Positions 6,700-16,443 of a stretch of DNA of 54,495 nucleotides are shown piece after piece. Position 1 is the stretch's first letter, and the number at the start of each line of letters is the position of its first letter. The notes under the pieces were generated by a model. That model had not been told where the DNA came from. It worked only from the letters and a program-made list of their open reading frames with translations, and searched no databases. The position numbers and the translations under genes were made by a program. The DNA comes from JAVBMU01 sp031551755 (GTDB lineage Bacteria; Actinomycetota; Actinomycetes; Actinomycetales; Cellulomonadaceae). Location: assembly GCA_031551755.1 (NCBI GenBank), contig JAVBNE010000018.1, positions 1 through 54,495 on the forward strand. Direction: 5' to 3'.

Positions 6700-8799
6700 C
6701 TACTCCCCCACGTCGTACGGCCCCGCCAGGAACTGTTTCATCAGCGGCCCCGCGGTCGTCGCACCGGTCGCCCCGGTCTCCACGAAGACCGCCACCGCCA
6801 GGTCCCCTTGCGTCGCGATCATCCATGCATGGGCTTGCGAGCCGTCGCCGTACTGGGCGGTCCCCGTCTTGGCACCGACCTCCCCCGGCAGCGGTGTCAG
6901 CACCGTGGCGCTGCCATCGGTCACCACCGAACGCATGAGGCTGCGCAATGTCGCGGCCTCCGCCTCGGTCAGCCCATCACCGGCCGGCTGCGCGTCACCG
7001 CTCGGGGCGCCGTCACCCCCGCCACCGCTCGCACCACTGCCGCCCGTCGCATCACCGCCCACTCGCGCGGCACCCGACCGCACGTGCGCGACCTGCGCCG
7101 CCGTCGCGGCCCCTTGCCCGGCGTCCACCCCGACCACGAGCACCGGGGCGACCCGCTTTCCGGCGGCCACGCTCGCAGCGACCGTCGCCATGCCGAGCGG
7201 CGAAGCCGTGATCGCGCCCTGACCGATCATCGAGGCGGCGTGTTCCGTGGTCCCGGCCTTGGCCGGGACCTTCCCCGACGCACCGGGGGCACCCAGGTGC
7301 AGGTCGACTCCCAGGCCCAGATCGGCGGCGGCGGCGTGCAGATCTTGCTGGGAGGCCTTGCCGGCCTGCGAGATCATCGCCGTGTTGCAGGAGTTGGCGA
7401 AGGCAGTCCGCAACGGCACCTCCCCCAAGGCCGAGGCCGGGTATCCCGGCACGTTGTGGAAGGTGCGGCCACCGACGGTGATCGCCTCGGTGCAGGGCAC
7501 CACGGACTCCGGTGTGAGCCCCGCACGGAGCAGGGCCAAAGTGGTCGCGACCTTGAAGGTCGAGCCGGGCGCGTACAGCCCGAGGGTCGCGGTCGACATG
7601 CCCTCGGAGGCCGTGCCGCTCGCCGCCGCCAGCACCGCACCGGTCGACGGCCGGATGGCGACGATGGCACTGGGCGAGGTCTGCCCGGCCAGGATCGCCT
7701 CGGCGTTGGCCTGCATGTCCTCCCGCAGGGTGATGCGCAGCGGCTCACCGGCCACCGCTGCGGCCCGGAAGGCCTCCACCGGCTTGTCCTCCGGCCCCCC
7801 ACTGCCGTCCGGGATGATGCGGACCACCACGCCCGGGGTGCCGCGCAGTTGCTCGTCGTACTGCCGTTGCAGCCCCGACAGTCCCACGACGTCTCCGGCC
7901 ACGACCGCGCCGTCGGAGTCTTCGATGATCTCCGCGGTCGCCGCGCCGACCCGGCCGAGGATGGGGCGCGCGAAGCCGGCCGTCGGTGCCAGGGGCAACT
8001 CGTCGTCGAGGACGCCGACGCCCTCGACCGCCTGCACCGCCGCCATGTCCACGGACGGGTCCCCCGTGCGGATCGTGATCGCCTCGACGAAAGCCTTCGG
8101 GCCCGCCTTCGCGACTCGGGCCGCATAGGCGTCCGCGTCGATCTTGACGGCGGCTGCGAGCGCCCGCGCGGACGCCCGCTGTTTCTCTGGCGCCACATGG
8201 GTCTTGTCGAGGCCGATGTGCTGCACGGGACGGCTGGTGACCAGCACCTGGTCGTCCGCGCCGACGATGTCCCCGCGAGCGGCCTGGAGGCGGGAGACGG
8301 CCAGCCGGTCGCCCTGACCGAGGCCGGGGGCCAGCACCTCCGGTTCCCAGGTCGTCGCCCACACCTCACCGTTGCTGGTGGAGCCCTCGGGCGCTGCCTG
8401 CTTCGAGAGGCCGACGGTGGTGGTGTAGGTCCATTTCTTGGCCGGCCCCAGATCCCACGAGTAGGCGAGCGTGGCGGTCGCGTGCCGGCCCTTCTCGGCG
8501 CCGGTGTCGTCGACCGTCACGTCGCGGACGGTCACGGTGTGCGGGTCGGCGGCGATCGGCTCGAAGACGGCCGTCAAGTGGTTCTGCGCGGCGGCCGGGG
8601 TGACATTCGCGAAGTCGAGTCCGCGCACCGACCCGGATTCGATACCTGCGGCCAGCCGGTCGGCGGCGTCGTCGGCCGAGGGTTCCGCCGGTCCGCAGCC
8701 GGCCAGGCCGGCGGCCAGGAGCAGCGCCACCAGCGCCGTCGCCGACGGTCTCCGACGTCGCCCAGCCCTCGATCCCAGCCGGGCGGTGTCGCTATTCAC
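6700..8799 (-). CDS. Penicillin-binding transpeptidase, lipoprotein class B type
   Basis: A 699-residue protein. It has a lipobox (LAGC) after a short hydrophobic segment, an NTF2-like MecA_N domain (about 40-150), a PBP dimerisation domain (about 160-340) and a transpeptidase domain (about 375-695). All three active-site motifs are present: STFK, SCN and KTGT. A Gly/Ala-rich insert (GGSGASGGGGDGAPSGD) precedes the KTG box. GTG 8799 overlaps the stop of the upstream lyase gene (GTGA). It cross-links septal or lateral wall peptides on the outer face of the membrane. The domain order is that of low-affinity PBPs such as PBP2a or PBP3. Confidence 0.92.
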   Translation of the reverse strand: MNSDTARLGSRAGRRRRPSATALVALLLAAGLAGCGPAEPSADDAADRLAAGIESGSVRGLDFANVTPAAAQNHLTAVFEPIAADPHTVTVRDVTVDDTGAEKGRHATATLAYSWDLGPAKKWTYTTTVGLSKQAAPEGSTSNGEVWATTWEPEVLAPGLGQGDRLAVSRLQAARGDIVGADDQVLVTSRPVQHIGLDKTHVAPEKQRASARALAAAVKIDADAYAARVAKAGPKAFVEAITIRTGDPSVDMAAVQAVEGVGVLDDELPLAPTAGFARPILGRVGAATAEIIEDSDGAVVAGDVVGLSGLQRQYDEQLRGTPGVVVRIIPDGSGGPEDKPVEAFRAAAVAGEPLRITLREDMQANAEAILAGQTSPSAIVAIRPSTGAVLAAASGTASEGMSTATLGLYAPGSTFKVATTLALLRAGLTPESVVPCTEAITVGGRTFHNVPGYPASALGEVPLRTAFANSCNTAMISQAGKASQQDLHAAAADLGLGVDLHLGAPGASGKVPAKAGTTEHAASMIGQGAITASPLGMATVAASVAAGKRVAPVLVVGVDAGQGAATAAQVAHVRSGAARVGGDATGGSGASGGGGDGAPSGDAQPAGDGLTEAEAATLRSLMRSVVTDGSATVLTPLPGEVGAKTGTAQYGDGSQAHAWMIATQGDLAVAVFVETGATGATTAGPLMKQFLAGPYDVGE

Positions 8800-9986
8800 C
8801 CGCCCACCCTAGCCAGCGCGGCCGCCATCCGGCCCACGGCTTCGGTCAGGATGGCCGGACTCGTGGCCAGGTTTATCCGCGCGAACCCGGCACCGCCCTG
8901 CCCGTAGTCCGCCCCCTCGCTCAGGGCGACCTGGGCGTGCTCCAGGAACCACTGACCGGGGCGCTCAGCCACCTCGGTGGGTAACCCACGGCAGTCGAGC
9001 CACGCCACATAGGTGGCTGCGGAGGGGCGGTAGCCGATCGCCGGCAGGTGGGCTCCGGCCAGCTTCGTGAAGAGCTGCCTGCGGTCGGCGATCTGGGTGA
9101 GTACCGCATCCAACCAGGGCCGCCCGTGGTTGAGCGCGGCCTCGTGAGCGATCACCGCCAGGTGATGAACTCCGTGGCCCACCTCCTCGGGCAACCGGTG
9201 CAGATCCTCGACCGCCTCAGCCCCGGCCACCGCAACCGCCGCCCGCAGGCCGGCCAGATTCCACGCCTTCGACGCCGACTCCACCACCATCGCCCGCTGG
9301 GAACCGTCGACCGTCAGCAGCGGGGTGAACCCGCTGTCGCTCGCGGCCAACGGTGCGTGGATCTCATCGGCGATGACACGGACTCCCGCGCGGTCGGCGA
9401 TCGCGAGCAGGTCGCCCAACTCCGCCGGAGTGTGCGCGACGCCCGTCGGGTTCTGTGGGTTGCAGAGTAGGTAGACCGCGCGCCGGCCACCCTCGGTGGC
9501 CATCTCGAAAGCGGCAGCCAACGACTCCGGGTCCAGCCGTCCGTCCTGCCCCAACGGCGCCCCGATCACCCGTCGGCCGGCGTTCCGCGAGTAGCCGTAG
9601 AACGGCGGATACACCGGCGGGCTCACCACGACGGCGTCGCCCGGGTCGGTCAGCAGCCGGATCAGCTCCGTCAACCCGCCCATCACGTCGGGGACCGTGC
9701 GCGTGAGCTCGGGATCGAATCGCCACCCCCAACGGTTCTCGGCGAAGGCCGCGAAGGCCGCGCCGTACCTCGTGCCGTGGTCGTACCCGGTGTCACCCAG
9801 GGCCATCGCGGCCGTGACCGCCTCGATGACCTGCGGGCATGGGCGCACATCCATCTCGGCGACCCACAACGGCAGGACGGCGGGCGGGTAGGCACGCCAT
9901 TTCACGCTCGTGCGCGACCGGAGTTCCGCGAGTGGCACGTCCAGCAGATCGGCCGGGATTTCGTGCGTGGATGTGTCGGTGGTCAC
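8796..9986 (-). CDS. MalY/PatB-family PLP-dependent C-S lyase or aminotransferase
   Basis: 396 residues, fold type I aminotransferase. The PLP lysine lies in SASKAWNLAG, the ligand set includes NPQNPTG, and the SVKWRAYPPAVLPLWVAEMD-type N-terminus is typical of MalY/PatB. Members cleave cystathionine or cysteine to pyruvate, ammonia and a thiol. GTG 9986 is used. The coupling to a PBP gene is odd for a sulfur enzyme and probably reflects co-transcription only. Confidence 0.88.
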   Translation of the reverse strand: MTTDTSTHEIPADLLDVPLAELRSRTSVKWRAYPPAVLPLWVAEMDVRPCPQVIEAVTAAMALGDTGYDHGTRYGAAFAAFAENRWGWRFDPELTRTVPDVMGGLTELIRLLTDPGDAVVVSPPVYPPFYGYSRNAGRRVIGAPLGQDGRLDPESLAAAFEMATEGGRRAVYLLCNPQNPTGVAHTPAELGDLLAIADRAGVRVIADEIHAPLAASDSGFTPLLTVDGSQRAMVVESASKAWNLAGLRAAVAVAGAEAVEDLHRLPEEVGHGVHHLAVIAHEAALNHGRPWLDAVLTQIADRRQLFTKLAGAHLPAIGYRPSAATYVAWLDCRGLPTEVAERPGQWFLEHAQVALSEGADYGQGGAGFARINLATSPAILTEAVGRMAAALARVGG

Positions 9987-10059
9987 CTCGACAGGCTACG
10001 GTGCCGCACGCCCCGGCGTCCGCCATCGAAGCAGATGGCGGACACCGGGGCTGGGTGCG

Positions 10060-10749
10060 CTACGCGCCGATCGTGACCGGGCGGACGACCGCTTCCCAGG
10101 TCGCCACGTCCAGCTCTCCGGGCGGCTCGGCATCCGCCCAGGACCGGCACTCGTCAATCGTCTCGGCCAGCAGGCCGCGCAGGCGCTCGTCCGGGTTCGA
10201 TACGCACGCCTCCGCGATGCCCTGGACCGCCGCCGAGATAATGCTCGGTGCGGCATCGCGCACGAATCGAGCCGGCCGCAGCCGGGCACCTTCGCAGAAG
10301 CGCAACGCCCAGCGGGCCGTCTTGGGGCAGGTCGCGAGGGCATCGGCGGACGACGCGCTCATGGTGCCGGCCGCCCGGCCGTCCAGAACGTCGAGCATCT
10401 TCTCCGCACCGATGACCGCGACGGCGAGGGTCTGCTGACGCTCGGCCGGTGCGATCGGCAAAGCCGTGGTGGCGGCGCGCAGGCTGATCCGGACGTCCCA
10501 GTGGGGGTCTTCACTGGTCAGGCCGATTACTGACGGAATCAATGGCGCGAGCTTTGGACGCTCGGCATCGACGGTCAGGTCGTTTACCGCCCTCGCCAGC
10601 ATGGCGAGCAACGGGTGGGTGCATTGCGGGTGGTCGGTCCAGCGCTCGCCGGCCAAGTAGGAGGCTAGTTCCATGAAGCAGGCACCGCGCTTCGGGTTGC
10701 GGTGTCGGCCACGGCCCAGCATTGGTAGCACGTCATAGGTGTCGCTCAC
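10060..10749 (-). CDS. Conserved actinobacterial hypothetical protein
   Basis: 229 residues, no membrane span or signal peptide. GTG 10749 was chosen because GGGGGTGA sits just upstream; the frame is open to 10836. The N-terminal GRGRHRNPKRGACFMEL, followed by YLAGERWTDHP, looks like a conserved block with a Cys and several His residues (PQCTHPLLA). The rest is helical and Ala-rich. I do not recognise a characterised family. Confidence 0.75.
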   Translation of the reverse strand: MSDTYDVLPMLGRGRHRNPKRGACFMELASYLAGERWTDHPQCTHPLLAMLARAVNDLTVDAERPKLAPLIPSVIGLTSEDPHWDVRISLRAATTALPIAPAERQQTLAVAVIGAEKMLDVLDGRAAGTMSASSADALATCPKTARWALRFCEGARLRPARFVRDAAPSIISAAVQGIAEACVSNPDERLRGLLAETIDECRSWADAEPPGELDVATWEAVVRPVTIGA

Positions 10750-10971
10750 AAGGTCACCCCCAGCTGAGGTCGATCGGTCCAACCCAGTCTCTGCCGGGCC
10801 TTCGGTGCTGGCAACACCAAAAGTGAGGCTCATCACAACAATGCCCTAGGGTCAGGTCGCGCGCGGCAGGCATCTGGCGTTTCCGGTGCTCATTCTCCGC
10901 ATAGCCGTAGAATTCCGACAACGCACACGCTGCTGTGATGGCGCGTGCGCATTGACTGAGGCGCGCCGCGC

Positions 10972-13245
10972 ATGACATTTGGCAATACTGGTGGAATGGT
11001 CCGAGCCGAGGCGATCCGGGAGTTACGTGCTGCTGGGCTGGATGTCGCCGCAGCCGATGAGTCTTTCGACCGCTTCGCCCGCCTCGTCCACCGCCACCTC
11101 GGCGTCCCCACCGCAATGGTGACCCTGATCCTGGAGGACCGGCAGGTCTTCCCCGGGGCACACGGGCTGCCCGCCCACACCCAAGCTTCCCGACAGGGTT
11201 CCCTCGAGGAATCCTTCTGTAAACACGTAGTGGAAGAGGGCAGCCCGCTGATCATTCCGGATGCCCGCACACTCGATGAGTTCCGGGAGAGTCCCGCCGT
11301 CCTCGACGGCTGGCTGATCGCCTATGCCGGTTTCCCGATCTTCGACCCTGCCGGCCGGCCAGTGGGGTCGTTGTGCGCGATCGACAACCAGACCCACGTC
11401 TGGTCCGAGGCTGAATGCGCGACGTTGACCGATCTCGCCGCGGCCTGTAGCTCGGAACTGCGGCTGCGGGTTTCGCGGAACAATGCCGATCGCATGCACC
11501 GCTCCGCGGCTCAGGCAACCCGTCGCACCCGCCTGCTGCTCGAACTCAGCGAGGCGTTCGCGGGCGCGACCTCGGTCACGGACATCGTCGAGACGCTCTG
11601 GGAAGTCGGGACGATGATCAACGCTGAATGGGCAGGACTGGCTTTACCCGACGCCACCGGCCGCATCCTGCGCTACACGACCCTGGACCACCTCGAGGTC
11701 GGCCTCACGCCAGAGTTCCGCCGAGCCTCCATCGACGACGACCGGGCGACCTCGGCGGTGGCCCGGAGCCGTCGGCCGCTGTTCTTCCGGAACGACGCCG
11801 AACTGATCGAGGCCTTCCCCATCACCGCCGACGCCATCGGACCCATGGGCGGCGGGCGAGCCTTCTTGCCGGTCATGGTCGGCACCCGGCTACTCGGCGT
11901 AATGATGCTGGGGTGGACCGAGGAGCGCGACTTCGACGCGGAAGCGATCAAGACGGAGGAGGCGATCGCGTCCTACCTCAGCCATGCTCTGGAACGCGCC
12001 CAACTGCTGGAGGAACGGAACAACGCGGCGGCCACGCTTCAGGAGGCGATGCTCTCACCGCTGCCGAAGATCCGTCACCTCGACCTATCCTTCCTGTACT
12101 CGCCGGCGGCACGCACCGACCAGGTCGGTGGTGACTGGTACGACGCGGTCGCCTTGGACAATGACACGGCCGTCTTGATGATCGGAGATGTCACCGGCCA
12201 CGATATGCATGCCGCGGCGCAGATGGGTCAGTTGCGATCGATGCTGCGCACCTTCGTCTGGAGCCAGGACGAGTCGCCATCCACCTTGCTCCAGCTGCTG
12301 GACCTGGCGAACCGGGGGTTGGACCTCCACGCCACCGGCACCGCCATCGTGGCCCGGCTGGAACGCCGGCTGGACCCCATACAAGGGGTCATCCACCATG
12401 TCACCTGGTCCAATGCTGGTCACCCCCCGCCCTTCGTGCTCCGTGCCGATGGTTCGGTCGAACAGTGTGCGGGCGACCCCGACATCATGCTCGGAGTGAT
12501 CCCCGGTCATAGTCGCCACGACCACCACACGACCTTGGCCCCCGGGGACACCCTCCTGCTGTACACCGACGGGCTCATAGAGGTCCGTGGCATGCGCTAC
12601 CTCGACCGCCTGGCGGAGCTGAAGGTCGCGCTCAAGGACCTGGTCGGCACCGCAACGAGCGCACTTCCCGCCGCGCTCGTCCGGCGGCTGGTGGTCCACG
12701 GCCAGCAGGACGACGTCGCGGTCCTTGCCATCCGGATCCGTCACCATGCTCACGGACAGGGAGCCGAGCACCCGACGGTGGCACACCTGCGAGTGGATCA
12801 TGAGGCGTCGGCCATCGGGCCTGCCCGTCGATGGGTGGACGACATCCTGGAAGGCGAAGGGCTGCCGGAGGACGTACGGCGCACGACCATGTTGTTGACC
12901 AGCGAGACCGTCACGAACGCGATCCGCCATGCGGCACCTCCAGTGGAATTGTCGGTATCCGTCAACCCACGGTTGGTGCGCGTGTCCGTCCGCGACGGCT
13001 CCCCCGTCGTCCCGCGATTGATGAACCCATCGCCGCATGAGCCAGGCGGTCGCGGGGTGCAGTTCCTTGAACGCCGCTCCTCTCGGTGGGGTGTCGCCAC
13101 CTACGACGGCGGCCCTGGCGACTCGGATGATGTGCGGTCCGGCGGTTCGGGAGGCGACCGACCACGTCCTGCGAGGCCGGGAAAGACGGTGTGGTTCGAG
13201 GTCGACCGCCCGGGGAACCCTGCGACGTCGACCGGCAAGCACTGA
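10972..13245 (+). CDS. GAF-GAF-SpoIIE phosphatase with C-terminal HATPase domain
   Basis: A 757-residue soluble regulator. GAF domains lie at about 30-165 and 190-350. A PP2C/SpoIIE domain at about 385-590 has VGGDWYDA, IGDVTGHD and QDDVAVLAI metal-binding motifs. A GHKL/RsbW-like ATPase domain at about 620-750 has the SETVTNAIRHA N-box and GGRGVQFLE. This combination controls anti-anti-sigma factor phosphorylation in partner-switching stress pathways, with the GAF domains sensing ligand or light. ATG 10972 has GAGG about 12 nt upstream; ATG 10996 is possible. No anti-sigma partner is adjacent. Confidence 0.9.
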   Translation: MTFGNTGGMVRAEAIRELRAAGLDVAAADESFDRFARLVHRHLGVPTAMVTLILEDRQVFPGAHGLPAHTQASRQGSLEESFCKHVVEEGSPLIIPDARTLDEFRESPAVLDGWLIAYAGFPIFDPAGRPVGSLCAIDNQTHVWSEAECATLTDLAAACSSELRLRVSRNNADRMHRSAAQATRRTRLLLELSEAFAGATSVTDIVETLWEVGTMINAEWAGLALPDATGRILRYTTLDHLEVGLTPEFRRASIDDDRATSAVARSRRPLFFRNDAELIEAFPITADAIGPMGGGRAFLPVMVGTRLLGVMMLGWTEERDFDAEAIKTEEAIASYLSHALERAQLLEERNNAAATLQEAMLSPLPKIRHLDLSFLYSPAARTDQVGGDWYDAVALDNDTAVLMIGDVTGHDMHAAAQMGQLRSMLRTFVWSQDESPSTLLQLLDLANRGLDLHATGTAIVARLERRLDPIQGVIHHVTWSNAGHPPPFVLRADGSVEQCAGDPDIMLGVIPGHSRHDHHTTLAPGDTLLLYTDGLIEVRGMRYLDRLAELKVALKDLVGTATSALPAALVRRLVVHGQQDDVAVLAIRIRHHAHGQGAEHPTVAHLRVDHEASAIGPARRWVDDILEGEGLPEDVRRTTMLLTSETVTNAIRHAAPPVELSVSVNPRLVRVSVRDGSPVVPRLMNPSPHEPGGRGVQFLERRSSRWGVATYDGGPGDSDDVRSGGSGGDRPRPARPGKTVWFEVDRPGNPATSTGKH

Positions 13246-13255
13246 TCCAGGGCGT

Positions 13256-13308
13256 GGCGCCCGGCCGGGCGGGCATGGCGTGCCGTCGGCGACGGCAGGC
13301 CGGGCGCC
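13256..13308. terminator. Large two-tier hairpin between convergent genes
   Basis: An 11-bp outer stem (GGCGCCCGGCC / GGCCGGGCGCC) encloses a 7-bp inner stem (TGCCGTC / GACGGCA). It separates the phosphatase gene from the convergent DUF1269 gene. Confidence 0.75.
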
Positions 13309-13366
13309 CCAGCCACCCCGAGGCGGCCCGGTTGGCAACACCCCGGGCGTCGCCGTCGGACGCCGA

Positions 13367-13849
13367 CTACCCGAAGGTCTCCAGGAGCAGGTCGCGCTCC
13401 CCCTCGGTCAGGTTCGTGCTCACGAGCTTGCCGCGCAGGCCGTGCATCCGCTCCCCGGCGCGGTCCAAATTGGCGTTCTCCGTCAGAGCGAAGAGCGCCG
13501 ACGTACCGGGCTGCACCTCCTCCCGGATGCGTTCGAGATCCTCCTTGCGGATTCCGACCGCACCCACAGCTTTGCTGACGGCTCCGATCGCCGCGCCGGC
13601 CGCCACCCCGATGACCGGGATGAAGAACAGCACACCGAAGAGCAGCCCCCAGAACGCACCCCAGCCCGTCGCCTTCAGCTCACCCTCATGGGAGTGATCC
13701 GTCTTGGGGCGCTCGGCGTCGAGGGGCCAACTCACTTTGGCGAGGTCGAGGACAGTGACATGTCCGTCAGCCTCAGCACTACGCAGCGCCCGTTCGGCGG
13801 TCGCGGCGCCTTCAGGAGTGTCGTACGTCCACACGGTGAATGCAGCCAT
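13367..13849 (-). CDS. DUF1269 membrane protein
   Basis: 160 residues. The N-terminus MAAFTVWTYDTPEGA and the central glycine-rich membrane hairpin (WGAFWGLLFGVLFFIPVIG) are typical of DUF1269. A soluble C-terminal ferredoxin-like part follows (PGTSALFALTENANLD). A paralogue lies at 15809-16306. Function is unknown; family members are often linked to envelope stress. Confidence 0.88.
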   Translation of the reverse strand: MAAFTVWTYDTPEGAATAERALRSAEADGHVTVLDLAKVSWPLDAERPKTDHSHEGELKATGWGAFWGLLFGVLFFIPVIGVAAGAAIGAVSKAVGAVGIRKEDLERIREEVQPGTSALFALTENANLDRAGERMHGLRGKLVSTNLTEGERDLLLETFG

Positions 13850-13859
13850 GTCTTATCTC

Positions 13860-14270
13860 TCAGTCTCGAGCGGCCCGTTCGACCTCGTCACCATGGACGA
13901 TCAGCGCCCACAACACGAAGACGTCGAGCGTGAGGGTGACCAGCGACCACCAGGGGGTGACCGGCAAAGTCGTGAACTGTGCAAGGGCGTTGAACACCAC
14001 GAGCACGATGGCGACGATCCGCGCCCACGGACGGCCGCTGAACAGGAAGAACCCCACAGTGGCGATCGCGGCACCCAGGATCAGGTGCACCCAGCCCCAG
14101 GCGGAGACGTCGAGCACCACCAACCCGGCCTCGCTCATCCCCACCCAGGTATCGGGTGAGAACACCGCGATCAACCCGCTGATGGCGTTGAACAAACCGA
14201 GGGTGACGAGAACGATTGCACCGAACCAGACCCATCCCACCCAAGCAGTGACTCGCGAAGCGCGTACCAT
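13860..14270 (-). CDS. DUF7144-like four-TM membrane protein
   Basis: 136 residues with four predicted membrane segments and a conserved WGWVHLILGAA core. AAGGGG lies just before ATG 14270. It is ten bases upstream of the DUF1269 gene and likely co-transcribed. Function unknown. Confidence 0.8.
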   Translation of the reverse strand: MVRASRVTAWVGWVWFGAIVLVTLGLFNAISGLIAVFSPDTWVGMSEAGLVVLDVSAWGWVHLILGAAIATVGFFLFSGRPWARIVAIVLVVFNALAQFTTLPVTPWWSLVTLTLDVFVLWALIVHGDEVERAARD

Positions 14271-14439
14271 GTCGATCCCCTTTCACTGTGCAGCGACAAA
14301 GCGGTCCGCGCCGCCCGTCGCGTTCGACATGAGTCGATAGTTGCACCAAGACGCCTTCAAAGCTCCTTGTGGCCGGTTTTTCGGCCCTGAACGGCTCTAC
14401 ATATGGGCAGGTATCGCGACAGGTCGCTAGGTTCGGCCT

Positions 14440-15729
14440 ATGACGCCCGACCCGCACAGCCCTCAGGACCCCCCGGCCGCCGGCACGCCCACGACCTCGC
14501 AGGCGGCCGCAGACCGACTCGAGGACGAGGCCCACGAGGACGAGCGCGCCCGCGAGGAAGCCCGCAAGCGGCGCATGGATCGGGAGGCGGAATCCGTCTC
14601 GACGGCCGATGGTGCCTTCGGCCGCGACCCCCGTCGTCCCCCACGGTGGCTACCGAGGGCGCTCGCGATGGCGGTCGTCGCAGTTTTCCTCGGAATCTTC
14701 GCTTGGGATGCGCTCGGTTCTCTGCGCACGCTGATCGTCAATGTGCTGATCGCCATCTTCGTGGCCCTGGCGCTGGAACCCATGGTGGTGTGGCTGGTCC
14801 GGCATAGGTGGCGACGTGGGGCAGCTGCCGCCGTCGCCCTACTGGGCTCGCTATTGGTAGTGCTGCTCGTGATGGCGCTTTTCGGTAATCTCTTCATTCA
14901 ACAGCTCACCGCATTTGTAGAAACGATTCCCGATCTCTACGCCGACGCGCGGAGTTTTGTGCAGAATCAATTCAATGTCGACATACCCAGTTCCGACGAG
15001 TTGCTCGACAAGGGAATCCAGCAGTTCGGGCCGGACGTCGCCTCCGGGGTGATCCTGGTCGGCACGACGCTCATCGGCGGGATCTTCGCCTTCCTCACGA
15101 TCATGCTCGTCACCTACTACCTGCTCGCCGCCGGCCCCCGGTTGCGCGTGGCGATCTGCCGGTGGCTCACCCCGAACCGCCAGCAGGAGATGCTGCGAGT
15201 CTGGGAGATCTCGCAGGTCAAGGTCTCCGACTACATCAACTCACGCGTCGTCCTCGCGGCCCTGTCGACCGTCTTCACCTTCGCCGCACTGGCCATCATC
15301 AAGACACCTTATGCGCTGCCACTCGCGGTCTTTACCGGTGTCGTCTCGCAGTTCGTGCCGACCATCGGAACGTATCTCGGCGGGGCCTTGCCGGTGTTGG
15401 TGGCACTCACCTCACAAGGGTTGCCGCAGGCGTTGATCGTGCTGGCCTTCATCATCGGTTACCAGCAGCTGGAGAACCTTTACTTCGCGCCGAAGGTTTC
15501 CGCACGAGCGATGCAGATGAACCCGGCCGTGTCATTCCTCGTAGTGCTCGGTTTCGGCGCGGTTTTCGGTCCGTTGGGCGCATTCTTGGGGCTGCCGATC
15601 GCAGCCACGATCCAGGCTGTGGCCTCGACCTACGGCCAACGACACGAACTGATCGACTCGCATATGCTCCACGACCCCAAGTCGGGCAAGGGAGCACGAT
15701 CGAGCGCAGAGGACGGGCCGCAGGAGTAG
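14440..15729 (+). CDS. AI-2E family transporter (TqsA/PerM superfamily)
   Basis: 429 residues. An acidic/basic cytoplasmic tail of about 70 residues precedes seven to eight membrane segments. The C-terminal block SQFVPTIGTYLGGALPVLV and the GYQQLENLYFAPKV motif are diagnostic of PF01594. Members export autoinducer-2-like molecules or act as Na+/H+ antiporters; the role here cannot be decided. It is divergent from the DUF7144/DUF1269 pair. Confidence 0.9.
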   Translation: MTPDPHSPQDPPAAGTPTTSQAAADRLEDEAHEDERAREEARKRRMDREAESVSTADGAFGRDPRRPPRWLPRALAMAVVAVFLGIFAWDALGSLRTLIVNVLIAIFVALALEPMVVWLVRHRWRRGAAAAVALLGSLLVVLLVMALFGNLFIQQLTAFVETIPDLYADARSFVQNQFNVDIPSSDELLDKGIQQFGPDVASGVILVGTTLIGGIFAFLTIMLVTYYLLAAGPRLRVAICRWLTPNRQQEMLRVWEISQVKVSDYINSRVVLAALSTVFTFAALAIIKTPYALPLAVFTGVVSQFVPTIGTYLGGALPVLVALTSQGLPQALIVLAFIIGYQQLENLYFAPKVSARAMQMNPAVSFLVVLGFGAVFGPLGAFLGLPIAATIQAVASTYGQRHELIDSHMLHDPKSGKGARSSAEDGPQE

Positions 15730-15752
15730 GCGACACACGCCTCACGTCATGA

Positions 15753-15791
15753 GGTCCGGGCGGCGGCGCTGAACGCCGTGCCGCCCGGACC
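15753..15791. terminator. Bidirectional terminator hairpin
   Basis: A perfect 12-bp stem (GGTCCGGGCGGC / GCCGCCCGGACC) lies between the convergent AI-2E and DUF1269 genes, 24 bp past the AI-2E stop. Confidence 0.8.
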
Positions 15792-15808
15792 CTAGGACCG
15801 GACCTAAC

Positions 15809-16306
15809 TCACTCCTCGGCAGAAAAGACCTCGCGCAGCTTGGCTTCCTCGTCCGCTGAGAGGTTGGTCTGGATGAGTTCGCCGTGGATGCCTTGGGCGA
15901 CCATCGCCTCACGAACCCGGTCGATCACGGCGCCAGATGTCATGACGAACAATGCCGACGTGCCGGGCGTGACCCGTTGGCGCACGTTGTCGATGAACCC
16001 ATCATCGATACCCACATCCGTCAGGGCGCCCGCGATGGCACCGGTCGCCGCACCGATCGCGGCACCGATGAGCGGAATGAAGAAGATCAGCCCGAAGAGT
16101 AGGCCCCAGAAGGTCCCGCCGAGAGCACCGATGCCCGCGATGTTGTTCGCCTGCTTCGTCCGTGGCCTCGTCTTGCCCTCGGGCCACGAAACGATCGCGG
16201 CGTCGTGCACCTGGATCAGCTCCTGCTTCTGGAGCGCGATCAAGGCATCCTCAGCACGCTGGGCACCTTCCGGCGTGTCGTACTTCCACACGGTCAACGT
16301 GGCCAT
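15809..16306 (-). CDS. DUF1269 membrane protein, second paralogue
   Basis: 165 residues beginning MATLTVWKYDTPEGAQRAED. I chose ATG 16306 because GGGAGG is six bases upstream and the paralogue starts the same way; ATG 16312 would have no spacing. It shares the WGLLFGLIFFIPLIG hairpin and PGTSALFVMTS with the copy at 13367-13849. The two flank the AI-2E gene, probably an old local duplication. Confidence 0.88.
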   Translation of the reverse strand: MATLTVWKYDTPEGAQRAEDALIALQKQELIQVHDAAIVSWPEGKTRPRTKQANNIAGIGALGGTFWGLLFGLIFFIPLIGAAIGAATGAIAGALTDVGIDDGFIDNVRQRVTPGTSALFVMTSGAVIDRVREAMVAQGIHGELIQTNLSADEEAKLREVFSAEE

Positions 16307-16443
16307 GGACATCCTCCCGGTTTGGATCCGTCGAGTCGGTCGACGGTTGTGGTCGAAGCGATTGCGCCGCCTCCAACGTAACTGTCAATGAGACTCCTGC
16401 CCAGCGCAAAGTTTCATATGGACAAATCATCTAACATGCTGGG

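Noticed and set aside
6622..8907. 761-codon plus-strand frame opposite the PBP gene
   Set aside because: Antisense shadow of a PBP with all catalytic motifs.
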